DNA from: Lachnospiraceae bacterium
GTDB lineage: Bacteria > Bacillota > Clostridia > Lachnospirales > Lachnospiraceae
DNA length: 34,168 bases
Direction: 5' to 3'
NCBI GenBank assembly: GCA_024699645.1
Contig: JAILPE010000112.1
Coordinates: 69,385-103,552, forward strand
Position numbers and translations under genes: made by a program. Positions 16,370 through 25,191 of the stretch are shown one piece after another. Position 1 is the first letter of the stretch; the number at the start of each line of letters is the position of its first letter. The notes under the pieces are model-generated. The model saw only the letters and a program-made list of their open reading frames with translations. It was not told the origin of the DNA and did no database searches.

Positions 16370-16387
16370 ATATGAAAGGATGTATAC

Positions 16388-17818
16388 ATGAAGAATATAT
16401 TTCTAAACAAAAGATCTGTTATGTTAATAACTGTCATTTCTTTGATTGTTCTCTGTTGTGCCGGTTGTTCCGAAAAACTTGTTCCTGCCGAACCTTACTC
16501 CGGTTCTGAAATAGATAAAGCACAGGACACTGATTCCAATGCGGACAGCACCGCTGCAGGAGAAGAAGGCGATATTTCCAATGCGGACAGTCCTGCTGAA
16601 GGAGAGGACGGCGATACTTTAAATACGGGCAGCACAGGTGTAGAAACAAACCGAGATAATTCTATGGCTGCTATAGATAAGGGTTTCGAAGATATCAAAG
16701 GAGACAGTGAATTGAAAGAAATTGTCCATTTGGATGATGATGTTGAAGGCCTAACGGGTGCGGTTGCATTTGTCAGAAAGTTACGTTTGGGCTGGAATCT
16801 TGGAAATACAATGGATGCGACGAGCAGTGTATCGGGAGGTGCAAATCTTAATCTCGAGACATCGTGGTGCGGAGTAAAAACCACTTCCGAAATGATAGAT
16901 ACTTTGAAGGATGCCGGATTTAAATCAATCCGCGTTCCCGTATCGTGGCATAACCATGTTGACGGTGAATTTAACATTGATGAGGCATGGCTTAACAGAG
17001 TAAAAGAGATAGTAGATTACGTTATCGATAACGATATGTATTGCACTGTCAATATTCATCATGACAATGCGAAGGAATTCTTTTACCCGACGACGGAGTA
17101 TCTTGAACAGTCGAAAAAGTATGTCAGGAGAATATGGGAACAGGTTGGTGAAACCTTTAAGGATTATGACGATCATCTGATATTTGAATCGTTAAATGAG
17201 CCGAGACTTGTTGGGACTTCCAACGAATGGAGTCTATCCAATAATGATATGTGTCGTGATGCGGTAAAATGTATAAACGAACTCAATCAGGTCTTTGTTG
17301 ATACAATACGTTCACAAGGAAGTTACAATTCCGAAAGATATTTGCTTGTGCCCGCATATGCCGCGCAGTGGGGAGCTGCTGTAAGCGACGAATTTGTTTT
17401 ACCCACAGACACTGCCGACAATAAGATACTCCTCGAAGTACATGCTTATTCGCCCTACAATTTTGCTCTTGCGGCACCCGGTGATTCGAACAGTACGGAT
17501 CTTTTCAGTTCAGGCAATAACTCAAGCACGGCGGAAATCAATAATATGATGCTAAAGTTAAAGCTAAACTTTGTTGATAAGGGGATTGGTGTTGTGATCG
17601 ACGAGTTCGGAGCGAGAGATAAGTCGGGAAATCTTGAATCAAGAACCGATTATGCCGGATATTATGTGAAAAAGGCGCGTGAATTCGGAATAACTTGCTA
17701 TTGGTGGGACAATAACGTATTCTTTGGATCGGGTGAAAGATTCGGGATATTTGACAGAAGATCCAACAGCATCAGATATCCCGAAATAGTGGAAGCACTT
17801 GTAAATAATTGTCAATGA
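16388..17818 (+). CDS. GH5 endo-beta-glucanase/cellulase, lipoprotein
   Basis: A 476-residue surface enzyme that should cleave internal beta-1,4 links in cellulose, glucomannan or similar glucans with retention. The signal peptide ends in a lipobox (LCCAGC, Cys27), so it is anchored by lipid. Residues about 45-100 are a low-complexity tether with a 14-residue repeat. The catalytic domain (about 125-476) contains LGWNLGNTMDA, RVPVSWHNH, the acid/base Glu271 in ESLNEP and the nucleophile Glu406 in VIDEFGA, followed by WWDN. These are hallmarks of GH5, best matching the bacterial GH5_2/GH5_4-like endoglucanases. ATG 16388 follows GAAAGGA. It is monocistronic, with a structured leader RNA and a shared terminator. 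Confidence 0.92.
   Translation: MKNIFLNKRSVMLITVISLIVLCCAGCSEKLVPAEPYSGSEIDKAQDTDSNADSTAAGEEGDISNADSPAEGEDGDTLNTGSTGVETNRDNSMAAIDKGFEDIKGDSELKEIVHLDDDVEGLTGAVAFVRKLRLGWNLGNTMDATSSVSGGANLNLETSWCGVKTTSEMIDTLKDAGFKSIRVPVSWHNHVDGEFNIDEAWLNRVKEIVDYVIDNDMYCTVNIHHDNAKEFFYPTTEYLEQSKKYVRRIWEQVGETFKDYDDHLIFESLNEPRLVGTSNEWSLSNNDMCRDAVKCINELNQVFVDTIRSQGSYNSERYLLVPAYAAQWGAAVSDEFVLPTDTADNKILLEVHAYSPYNFALAAPGDSNSTDLFSSGNNSSTAEINNMMLKLKLNFVDKGIGVVIDEFGARDKSGNLESRTDYAGYYVKKAREFGITCYWWDNNVFFGSGERFGIFDRRSNSIRYPEIVEALVNNCQ
16534..16659 (+). repeat. 42-bp coding repeat in the GH5 linker
   Basis: TTCCAATGCGGACAG occurs at 16534 and 16576, and a degenerate third copy follows 42 bases on. The units encode DSNADSTAAGEEGD, ISNADSPAEGEDGD and TLNTGSTGVETNRD. 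Confidence 0.75.
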
Positions 17819-17823
17819 TAAAA

Positions 17824-17864
17824 GTGATCTTCCCTGTTTAAACAAGGAAGATCACGATTTTTAT
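17824..17864. terminator. Bidirectional terminator between GH5 and AraC genes
   Basis: GTGATCTTCC (17824-17833) pairs with GGAAGATCAC (17846-17855). T-rich tails follow on both strands, serving both converging genes. Confidence 0.9.
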
Positions 17865-18754
17865 TCATGAGAATCCGAAAGATCAAGGTCGTAACTTCTG
17901 ATCAGGCTTTTATACTCGGTAGGACTGATCTTTTTGATCGACCTGAAAGCACGATTGAATGTGGAAAGACTTTTGTAGCCGCAGGTAGTGGCAACCTCAG
18001 TTGTCGATACATTCGGATATATCAAAAGCTTCTCGGCGTGACCTATTCGTTTCTGATTAAGATAATCAGTGAAATTGACGCCGGAAAACTGTTCAAATCT
18101 TTTGGAAAACTCAGACGGAGTGAGACCGATCATATCGGCAAGCTTTTTGCTTGTGAGGTCTGATGAAAAATTCCAGCTGATATAATTGCTCAGCGCAAGA
18201 AATTTATTAGCATATTCATGCTGTTTCTCGGGCGGAAGATCGGGAAAGAACGTTTTTGTCTCAAAGTTGGCTCTGCCGATAGTAACAAAAAACTTTATTA
18301 TGAGAGAAAACAATATCGGATCTTCATATGCGGTTTCCTGGAAAAACTCATATTCGATATCTTTAAGACAGGATGTGAGAATTTCAGCGGTTTTGGGATC
18401 TTCGCTTGCTTTGATATGTCTGTAATGGTGGATGGACTCGAGGATGGAGTTCATGCCCTGGAGACTTGAAAAAAGTGAATAATCAAAAAGTGTTATAAGA
18501 CGTTCACCTTCATCGGGAGCATAAAGAGTATGAAGCTCGCCGGGTGCAATGATAAAGACGTCTCCGGGATTGATCCTGTGACGGATCCCGTCACAGAGTA
18601 CATCGTAGTAATTAACATAAGGCATGATGATTTCAACGGAAGTATGCCAATGAGTGGCATAGTCTTCGTTTTGAACATTATGGTAGACACGTATCCACTT
18701 CATTCTCGGAAGTGCAAGTGTATTGTTATCTTGTACAACGTATGGATTGTTCAT
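17861..18754 (-). CDS. AraC-family transcriptional regulator (first of two paralogues)
   Basis: A 297-residue DNA-binding protein. The N-terminal half is a cupin-like sensor domain (RVYHNVQNEDYATHWHTSVEIIMP, then GDVFIIAPGELHTLYAPDEGERL), and the C-terminal 100 residues hold two helix-turn-helix motifs (LADMIGLTPSEFSKRFEQFSG; EVATTCGYKSLSTFNRAFRSIKKISPTEY). This is the usual layout of sugar-responsive activators. The frame is open upstream to 18805, but the best GGAGG (18760-18764 on the complement) sits five bases from the ATG ending at 18754, so that start is taken. It is divergent from the esterase gene and probably controls it and its own promoter. A close paralogue lies at 31103-31978. 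Confidence 0.9.
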   Translation of the reverse strand: MNNPYVVQDNNTLALPRMKWIRVYHNVQNEDYATHWHTSVEIIMPYVNYYDVLCDGIRHRINPGDVFIIAPGELHTLYAPDEGERLITLFDYSLFSSLQGMNSILESIHHYRHIKASEDPKTAEILTSCLKDIEYEFFQETAYEDPILFSLIIKFFVTIGRANFETKTFFPDLPPEKQHEYANKFLALSNYISWNFSSDLTSKKLADMIGLTPSEFSKRFEQFSGVNFTDYLNQKRIGHAEKLLIYPNVSTTEVATTCGYKSLSTFNRAFRSIKKISPTEYKSLIRSYDLDLSDSHE

Positions 18755-18795
18755 CATTGCCTCCGTTATGGTATTGTTTCTGTTCACAATAAATG

Positions 18796-18824
18796 ATTTT
18801 ATCATAAAAGTGAATTATAAACAA
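18796..18824 (-). promoter_or_regulatory. Candidate promoter of the first araC-type gene
   Basis: On the minus strand TTGTTT (18824-18819) and TAAAAT (18801-18796) have a 17-base spacer. AAGTGAAT, the first part of the box seen at 18928, lies between them at 18808-18815, suggesting autoregulation. An alternative -10 (TATAAT, complement of 18814-18819) is also present. Confidence 0.45.
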
Positions 18825-18901
18825 TTCATTATGTGTTTTTGTGAAGATTTTTAGCAGATGATGAACATTGTCGGCATAAGCGCCAGGACACGCCAATGAA
18901 A

Positions 18902-18964
18902 GCATTAATCAATGAATTCATAATAATAAGTGATTAGTATATTATGATCAAAAATTGCTATAAT
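18902..18964 (+). promoter_or_regulatory. Esterase promoter with candidate AraC operator
   Basis: TATAAT at 18959-18964 lacks a good -35. AAGTGATTAGTAT at 18928-18940 covers the region just upstream, and GCATTAATC lies at 18902-18910. Both elements recur before the GH67 gene. The layout fits an activator-dependent promoter. Confidence 0.55.
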
Positions 18965-19019
18965 TGATACAGATATGGAATCTAATCCAAAATAAAAATG
19001 ATCTATCGAGGAGGATTAT

Positions 19020-20714
19020 ATGAAAATGGGGCCCATTGCGCCGCAAGATCCTGTAAGACAGCGGCAGTTTTATTATGTAATGCTTGACAAGCAGGTCAGT
19101 ATCTTCCCGACACCTTCGGGTAAAAATGCATCGATAATCTTTGCGAACGACGGAAGACTCAGAAGTGCGTCCGAACTGGTCGGAAATGTTACTGACAAAA
19201 AAATGCTTGATCTTGTCGACACTACGAAAGGCATCAAAGAGCTGGTATACGGCATCGGCGTTTCGATGATCACGGATACAGGCGAAGGCGCTAAGTTTTT
19301 CTTTGAGCAGATCACAAAAGAAAATTCGGGCGGAACAACGATCAGTTGTGATGTTACCGGAGACGGTGTAGAGTACCTGCTTCCCTTCGATGCTTTCGAA
19401 TGGAGAGATGACGACAATACACCCGGACAGTTTAGATTTGAATTTGAGAATTTGGATGTTATTGCATCGGTAAATGTCAGATTTTATCTTAATGACGGTT
19501 ATACAGCTCCTCCTTTTGAAGGCATTGATAAGGTCGATCCCTCATCGGAAGGTTACAAAGAGATGATCTGTAACGGTGTTCTCAGTCTCGGTGATACCTC
19601 GAGATTAAAAGAAGTGTTCAAAAGAGCACGTGCCGGAGAGAATGTGGCAATAACGTTCATCGGAGGTTCAATTACTCAGGGCGCAGGCTCAAATCCGATC
19701 AATAAAGAATGTTACGCTTACAAAACATATGAAGGATTTAAAAAGATTGCTAATCCAAAGGGAGAAGTATCTTATGTAAAAGCAGGTGTCGGAGGAACCC
19801 CTTCGGAGCTCGGCATGATCAGAGTAGATAAAGATCTTATTAAATTCGGTGAGGTTGAGCCTGACGTTGTTGTGATCGAATTCGCTGTAAACGATGCAGG
19901 AGATGAGACAGGCGGAGATTGTTTCGAAGGTCTTGTAAGGCGCTGCCTGAACATGAAGAAAAAACCTGCAGTTATTCTTCTTTTCTCGGTATTTGTTGAC
20001 GATTACAACCTTGAAGAAAGACTTGTTCCGATCGGAGAGTATTATGATCTGCCCATGGTAAGTATCAAAAAAGCCGTTACAAAGCAGTTCTATCTGAAAA
20101 AAGACGAAGGCAGAGTTATTGGAAAGAACGCATTCTTCTATGACAGATATCATCCCGCAAACATTGGACATACCATCATGGCGGATTGTCTTATAAATCT
20201 CTTTGAAATAGCGGACAAAGAAGATGCTTCTGTATCGGACAAGAGTGACGGATCAAGGAAAGCTTTAAGAAGCAGTGATTTTGACGAAATTCATCTTATA
20301 GACAGAACACATAACGCTTATGGTGCTGTTATCGAAATGGGCAGCTTTTCGGATACCGATGAGAACCTTCAGGCTTGCCAGATGGATGAATCGATAGAAA
20401 GCACACCTCAGTTCCCCGATAACTGGAGACGTAACGGAAAAGGCTCCGAGCCATTCAGGATGAAGATTAAATGTAAAACTCTCCTTATCGTTTATAAAGA
20501 TTCAAATTCAAAAGATGAGGGAGATGTGGATGTTTATGTCGACGGGAAATTCGTTCGTAAGATCGATCCGAGAGCAATAGGATGGGTTCACTGTAATCCT
20601 TTTGTCATCATCCGCGAAAAAGAAGTTGAGGAGCATGTAGTGGAGATTAAGATGAGTGAAGGCTTTACGGATAAGAACTTCACGATTCTCGGGTTCGGTG
20701 CCGCTGTTCGATGA
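19020..20714 (+). CDS. SGNH/GDSL-type carbohydrate esterase (probable acetyl-xylan esterase)
   Basis: A 564-residue enzyme without signal peptide, so cytoplasmic. Residues about 1-200 form a beta-rich N-terminal domain. The SGNH hydrolase domain follows: block I GGSITQGAG with the nucleophile Ser217, GVGGT supplying the glycine, EFAVND with Asn291, and DRYHPANIGH with Asp375 and His378. A C-terminal beta domain (about 420-564) completes it. SGNH enzymes beside xylosidase and alpha-glucuronidase genes normally remove acetyl groups from xylo-oligosaccharides. The layout is reminiscent of CE2 or CE17 type enzymes, but I cannot assign the CE family. The start follows GAGGAGG by five bases. The GH3 gene lies 105 bases downstream without an obvious promoter, so they are probably co-transcribed. 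Confidence 0.82.
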   Translation: MKMGPIAPQDPVRQRQFYYVMLDKQVSIFPTPSGKNASIIFANDGRLRSASELVGNVTDKKMLDLVDTTKGIKELVYGIGVSMITDTGEGAKFFFEQITKENSGGTTISCDVTGDGVEYLLPFDAFEWRDDDNTPGQFRFEFENLDVIASVNVRFYLNDGYTAPPFEGIDKVDPSSEGYKEMICNGVLSLGDTSRLKEVFKRARAGENVAITFIGGSITQGAGSNPINKECYAYKTYEGFKKIANPKGEVSYVKAGVGGTPSELGMIRVDKDLIKFGEVEPDVVVIEFAVNDAGDETGGDCFEGLVRRCLNMKKKPAVILLFSVFVDDYNLEERLVPIGEYYDLPMVSIKKAVTKQFYLKKDEGRVIGKNAFFYDRYHPANIGHTIMADCLINLFEIADKEDASVSDKSDGSRKALRSSDFDEIHLIDRTHNAYGAVIEMGSFSDTDENLQACQMDESIESTPQFPDNWRRNGKGSEPFRMKIKCKTLLIVYKDSNSKDEGDVDVYVDGKFVRKIDPRAIGWVHCNPFVIIREKEVEEHVVEIKMSEGFTDKNFTILGFGAAVR

Positions 20715-20819
20715 TCACTTTGTCTTCTTTGAAACATATATATAGATATTACCTCAAATGCAACGATGAACTAAAAAAAAGGATCGACTTTTTGTAGTGC
20801 AGACTGAAAGGAGCACATT

Positions 20820-22997
20820 ATGATCACAAAAGAAAGAATGATGGAATGCAAAAAAATGGCTGAGAAACTTGTTTCTCAGATGACATCCGAAGAGAAAGTT
20901 TACCAGCTTCGCCATGGTGCTCCGGCTATCGACAGACTCGGTATCCCGTCGTACAATTATTGGAATGAATCACTGCACGGTGTTGCACGCGCAGGTATAG
21001 CTACTGTATTTCCGCAGGCGATCGGACTTGCCGCATCATTTGATGAGGAGCTTCTTGAGAAGATCGGTGATACGATCTCGACGGAAGGCAGAGCAAAGTA
21101 CGTCGGCCAGTTTAAATACGGCGATCACGGTATTTATAAGGGACTTACTTTTTGGGCTCCGAATATAAACATATTCAGAGATCCGAGATGGGGTCGCGGA
21201 CATGAAACATACGGTGAAGATCCTTTTCTTACTTCAAGACTCGGAGTAAGATTCGTAAAGGGTGTGCAGGGAGATGATAAGAAGTATCTTAAAGCTGCGG
21301 CATGTGCGAAGCATTTTGCCGTACATTCGGGTCCTGAGGCTGTACGTCACGGATTTAACGCGGTTTGCAATAAGCAGGATCTGAGAGAAACATATCTCCC
21401 CGCATTTAAAGCTCTTGTCTGTGAGGCCGGTGTAGAGGCTGTTATGGGAGCTTATAATCGTACGAACGGAGAGGTTTGTTGCGGAAGTAAGACACTTCTT
21501 AAAGACATATTGAGAGATGAATGGGGCTTTGAAGGTCATGTTACGTCGGATTGCTGGGCTATAAAAGATTTTCACGGTGATCACGGAGTGACAAAGAATC
21601 CCACGGAATCTGTTGCACTTGCAATGAACAATGGGTGTGACCTTAACTGCGGCAATATCTATCAGTATCTTGAAGATGCCGTCGCTAAAGGACTTACAAC
21701 TCAGGAAAAGGTAGACAATGCGCTTGTAAGAGTACTTGCAACACGATTTAAGCTCGGAATTCTCGGAGATTCATCGGATAACAAGTACAATAAGATCGAT
21801 TATTCGTATGTTGACACCGATGAAGCCAGAGCGCTCAATCTCAAGGCTGCTCTTGAAAGCATTGTCCTCCTTGACAATAAAAACGATCTGCTCCCGCTTG
21901 ATATCTCGAAAATCGGGACTATAGGCGTTATCGGGCCCAATGCCGATAACAGAAAGGCTCTTGTCGGAAACTATGAAGGAACTGCGTCCGAGTACGTTAC
22001 GGTTGTTGAAGGAATTAGAGAAGCTGTTAAGGGTACCGGAACACGTGTGATGGTTTCTGAGGGATGTCATCTTTACAAGGACAAGATGAGTGTACTTTCA
22101 GAGCCGGCAGACAGGATCGCCGAGGCAAAGAGCGTTTGCGAATTCAGCGATGTTGTTGTTCTTTGCGTGGGTCTCGATGCTTCACTTGAGGGAGAGGAAG
22201 GCGACACAGGTAACGAATACGGAAGCGGTGACAAACCGAATCTTAATCTGCCCGGAATTCAGGGAAAGCTTCTTGACGAGGTAACGTCTATGGGTAAACC
22301 GGTCATCGTCGTTTGCTTATCCGGAAGTGCGTTATATCTTGACAGTGCATATGAAAAGGCCGCTGCCACAATAGTAGCTCTTTATCCCGGAGCACAGGGA
22401 GGCAGGGCTCTTGCGCAGATCATATTCGGAGCAAAGTCGCCCGAAGGAAAGCTGCCAGTTACGTTTTACAGTGAGAAGAACACATTGCCCGATGCGACCG
22501 ACTATTCGATGAAGGGCAGAACATACAGATATATGCACGAGAAGCCTTTTTATCCTTTCGGATACGGCTTGTCATATACATCGTTCACCGAAAAGATCAA
22601 AGGTATAGAAGTTAACGGTAAAACCGTCGACGCAAGTGAAATAGTCATTAAAAAAGGCGATGTGATGGATATCGACGTAGAGGTCGAGAACACAGGTAAG
22701 TATGACAGTGCTGCGACTGTTCAGGTTTATGTTTCCTTTGAAAATGAAGATGCGCCTGTCAGACAGCTGAAGGGGCTTAAAAAAGTAAGTATTTCTGCCG
22801 GAGAGAAGACATGTGTCAGAGTTGCGCTTAAAGATGAGTCGTTTGCTCTGTTTGATACCGAAGGTATTTTAAAGCTCAATAAAGGAAAATATGTTGTTTC
22901 GGTCGGTAACTCACAACCGGATGATAGAAGTAAGGAGCTTACAGGAACAGCTTGCGAAACGATCGCTGTCTGCGTCGGGGAGACAGAGAATTTATGA
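20820..22997 (+). CDS. GH3 beta-xylosidase/beta-glucosidase
   Basis: A 725-residue cytoplasmic retaining glycosidase. The first barrel domain has YNYWNESLHGVARAG, a variant of the WNE(A/S)LHGVAR motif common in GH3 beta-xylosidases. KHFAVHSGPE is the substrate-binding KH motif, and the nucleophile is Asp244 in VTSDCWAI. The second domain carries the expected acid/base glutamate within SLEGEEGD (457-460), and a fibronectin III-like domain ends the protein (about 610-710). Xylo-oligosaccharide hydrolysis is favoured by the motif and by the esterase and alpha-glucuronidase neighbours; a broader aryl-glycosidase activity is possible. AAAGGAG precedes the ATG. The next gene starts only 10 bases after the stop. 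Confidence 0.9.
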   Translation: MITKERMMECKKMAEKLVSQMTSEEKVYQLRHGAPAIDRLGIPSYNYWNESLHGVARAGIATVFPQAIGLAASFDEELLEKIGDTISTEGRAKYVGQFKYGDHGIYKGLTFWAPNINIFRDPRWGRGHETYGEDPFLTSRLGVRFVKGVQGDDKKYLKAAACAKHFAVHSGPEAVRHGFNAVCNKQDLRETYLPAFKALVCEAGVEAVMGAYNRTNGEVCCGSKTLLKDILRDEWGFEGHVTSDCWAIKDFHGDHGVTKNPTESVALAMNNGCDLNCGNIYQYLEDAVAKGLTTQEKVDNALVRVLATRFKLGILGDSSDNKYNKIDYSYVDTDEARALNLKAALESIVLLDNKNDLLPLDISKIGTIGVIGPNADNRKALVGNYEGTASEYVTVVEGIREAVKGTGTRVMVSEGCHLYKDKMSVLSEPADRIAEAKSVCEFSDVVVLCVGLDASLEGEEGDTGNEYGSGDKPNLNLPGIQGKLLDEVTSMGKPVIVVCLSGSALYLDSAYEKAAATIVALYPGAQGGRALAQIIFGAKSPEGKLPVTFYSEKNTLPDATDYSMKGRTYRYMHEKPFYPFGYGLSYTSFTEKIKGIEVNGKTVDASEIVIKKGDVMDIDVEVENTGKYDSAATVQVYVSFENEDAPVRQLKGLKKVSISAGEKTCVRVALKDESFALFDTEGILKLNKGKYVVSVGNSQPDDRSKELTGTACETIAVCVGETENL

Positions 22998-23007
22998 GGA
23001 TTATAAA

Positions 23008-23691
23008 ATGAAATTAATATCGGGAAGGCTCAGCATTATATGCGGGCATTATGGAACAGGCAAAACAAATCTTGCATTAAATCTTGCAAGAGATCACGCA
23101 CGGATGGGTGAGAAAGTAACCATAGTCGATATGGACATTGTCAATCCCTATTTCAGAACTTCAGATTACAGAAAAATACTTGAAGACGAAGGCATTGAGG
23201 TCATCGCGCCTGTGTTTGGTGCGACAAATCTCGATCTGCCTTCACTTCCGGCGTCCATGTACATGGCATTTGAGAAGGAAGGAACAGTAATTTTCGATCT
23301 CGGGGGCGATGATGTCGGCGCGACTGTAATGGGCAGGTTCAGCGACAGGCTCGTCGGAGTTGATTATGAGATGCTTTACGTAATCAACAGATACAGAGAT
23401 CTCGGAGCAACACCGGATGGTACCGTGCAGATACTTAAAGAGATAGAAGCGGTCACACGTCTTAAAGCAACCGGATTGATAAACAATTCAAATCTTATGT
23501 ATGAGACAACGACTGAGCATATAGAAAAAGGATACGAATTTGTAAAAGAAACGGCCGAGCTTATCGGACTTCCGTTGGTCGCAAACGTTGTCAGAAGAGA
23601 TCTTTTACCGGATATAAGCGGTTCATCCGTGATCAGGACGGGAGAGATGATACCCGTTGATATTATTGCCGGCCCCTCCTTTTTGGATTGA
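23008..23691 (+). CDS. ParA/MinD-like P-loop ATPase
   Basis: A 227-residue cytoplasmic ATPase. The Walker A motif GHYGTGKTN is at about residues 13-21, a Walker A'-like VDMDIVNPYFR follows, and VIFDLGGDDVGA is the Walker B region. It resembles the MinD/CbiA superfamily but keeps a GxxGTGKT rather than KGGxGKT loop, so it is probably not a partitioning protein. From memory, genes like this often precede 2-oxoacid oxidoreductase operons in Clostridia, perhaps helping cofactor or cluster assembly; this is inference. ATG 23008 sits just after the GH3 stop with a TGAGGA site. The upstream in-frame ATG at 22891 lies inside GH3 and is discarded. Confidence 0.75.
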   Translation: MKLISGRLSIICGHYGTGKTNLALNLARDHARMGEKVTIVDMDIVNPYFRTSDYRKILEDEGIEVIAPVFGATNLDLPSLPASMYMAFEKEGTVIFDLGGDDVGATVMGRFSDRLVGVDYEMLYVINRYRDLGATPDGTVQILKEIEAVTRLKATGLINNSNLMYETTTEHIEKGYEFVKETAELIGLPLVANVVRRDLLPDISGSSVIRTGEMIPVDIIAGPSFLD

Positions 23692-23722
23692 TTATCCGAT
23701 GCAAATGTTCGGTGTTTTGCTG

Positions 23723-23751
23723 TTTACAAATCAAAAACGTCGTGATAAAAT
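23723..23751 (+). promoter_or_regulatory. Promoter of the vor operon
   Basis: TTTACA at 23723-23728 and TAAAAT at 23746-23751 with a 17-base spacer, between the ATPase and ferredoxin genes. Confidence 0.75.
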
Positions 23752-23803
23752 ACTAAATTATGTTAAAAACGATGCAGGCGTAAGACTGCGGGAAGGAGAA
23801 AAT

Positions 23804-24007
23804 ATGGCAAGATTGATTATCAACGAAACGAATTGTAAAGGATGCGAGATGTGCGTTAATGCATGTCCTAAGCAGCTGCTAAAGCTATCGGATCATATTA
23901 ACGGTAAGGGATACCATCCGGTTATGATGACAGATGAGGCTGCATGCATAGGTTGCAAATCGTGCGCCATTATGTGTCCTGATGTCTGCATTACTGTGGA
24001 AAGATAA
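23804..24007 (+). CDS. vorD: Ferredoxin-like delta subunit of 2-oxoacid:ferredoxin oxidoreductase
   Basis: A 67-residue protein with two 4Fe-4S cluster motifs, CKGCEMCVNACP and CIGCKSCAIMCP. It is the electron-transfer subunit of a four-subunit 2-ketoisovalerate or 2-oxoglutarate:ferredoxin oxidoreductase. ATG 23804 follows GGAAGGAGA; the longer in-frame extension from 23657 overlaps the ATPase gene and is discarded. It is the first gene of the vorDBAC operon, directly behind the promoter at 23723. Confidence 0.88.
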   Translation: MARLIINETNCKGCEMCVNACPKQLLKLSDHINGKGYHPVMMTDEAACIGCKSCAIMCPDVCITVER

Positions 24008-24068
24008 TTCGAAATTACTCTTAAAGAGAAAATGAAATTTGGAATTACGTACAAGGAGAAAAAAGATC

Positions 24069-25124
24069 ATGGCAGAAAAAGTTTTAATGAAAGGTAACGA
24101 AGCTCTTGCGGAAGCAGCTATTCAGGCAGGATGCAGGCTTTTCTTCGGATATCCGATCACGCCTCAGACTGAGCTCTCCGCATATATGTCTAAGAAGATG
24201 CCCAAGATTGGCGGTCTCTTCCTTCAGGCAGAATCGGAGTTGGCAGCAATCAATATGGTACTCGGTGCATCGGCGGCTGGTAAGCGTGCGATGACATCTT
24301 CAAGTTCACCCGGAATCAGCTTGAAGAGTGAGGGTATCTCTTATATAGCAGGTTCGGATGTTCCGGCTGTTATCATTAACGTTCAGCGTGGCGGCCCCGG
24401 ACTCGGAAGCATTCAGCCTTCACAGGCAGATTATTGGCAGGCTACAAAGGCAACCGGACACGGTGATTTCCAGCTTATCGTTCTTGCACCTTCAACTGTA
24501 CAGGAGATGGCAGATTTTGTAGGTCAGGCATTTGACCTCGGCGATAAGTACAGAATGCCTGTTATGATCCTTTCGGACGGTATGCTCGGTCAGATGATGG
24601 AGCCGGTATCGTTCCCCGAAAAAGGTGAACCGGTCATTCCCGAAAGACCTTGGGCAGCTTGCGGACATGGCGGAAAACGTCCTCATAATATTGTCAATTC
24701 GCTTTATATTGAAGCTAAAGACCTTGAGAAGACGGTAGTTGAGAGATATAAGAAGTACGATATCATCAAGAAGGAAGAACAGAAAGCAGAGTCTTACCTT
24801 ACAGATGATGCTGAGATCGTTGTTGTTGCATACGGTGCATCTTCCCGTGTTGCAAGAAGTGCGGTAAATTCAGCTCGTGCAGAGGGTATTAAGGTTGGTC
24901 TTGTAAGACCTATAACATTATGGCCTTTCCCTGTTGACGCAATCGAAGCTACCATTCCCACTGCAAAGAAATATCTCACTGTCGAGATGAGCATGGGTCA
25001 GATGGTAGACGATGTCAAGCTCGTGGTTAACGGAAGAGCACCTGTTTCATTCTTCGGAAGAACGGGCGGTGTGATCCCTACTCCGGGTGAGATACTTGAT
25101 GAGATTAAGAAACTTAACAATTGA
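24069..25124 (+). CDS. vorB: 2-ketoisovalerate:ferredoxin oxidoreductase alpha subunit
   Basis: A 351-residue cytoplasmic subunit (pyruvate:ferredoxin oxidoreductase domain I and II type). Typical motifs are GNEALAEAAIQAGCRLFFGYPITPQTEL at the N-terminus, SSSSPGISLKSEGISY, and QRGGPGLGSIQPSQADYWQ. It forms the CoA and TPP-bearing core with VorA and passes electrons to VorD. Branched-chain 2-oxoacids are the best guess, since VorB-type annotation is usual for this arrangement; 2-oxoglutarate (KorA) is the alternative. ATG 24069 follows AAGGAGA; the upstream ATG at 24039 is less well placed. Confidence 0.88.
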   Translation: MAEKVLMKGNEALAEAAIQAGCRLFFGYPITPQTELSAYMSKKMPKIGGLFLQAESELAAINMVLGASAAGKRAMTSSSSPGISLKSEGISYIAGSDVPAVIINVQRGGPGLGSIQPSQADYWQATKATGHGDFQLIVLAPSTVQEMADFVGQAFDLGDKYRMPVMILSDGMLGQMMEPVSFPEKGEPVIPERPWAACGHGGKRPHNIVNSLYIEAKDLEKTVVERYKKYDIIKKEEQKAESYLTDDAEIVVVAYGASSRVARSAVNSARAEGIKVGLVRPITLWPFPVDAIEATIPTAKKYLTVEMSMGQMVDDVKLVVNGRAPVSFFGRTGGVIPTPGEILDEIKKLNN

Positions 25125-25191
25125 TAACTTGTTTGTTTTGAATGATAAATGATTTACGATACGGAAACGTATGTTACGAGGAGGCAAAGAG

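Noticed and set aside
16260-16387. Cobalamin or SAM riboswitch for the GH5 leader
   Set aside because: No B12-box-like or SAM-box-like core; the AAACC/ACGCAA strands fit GEMM better.
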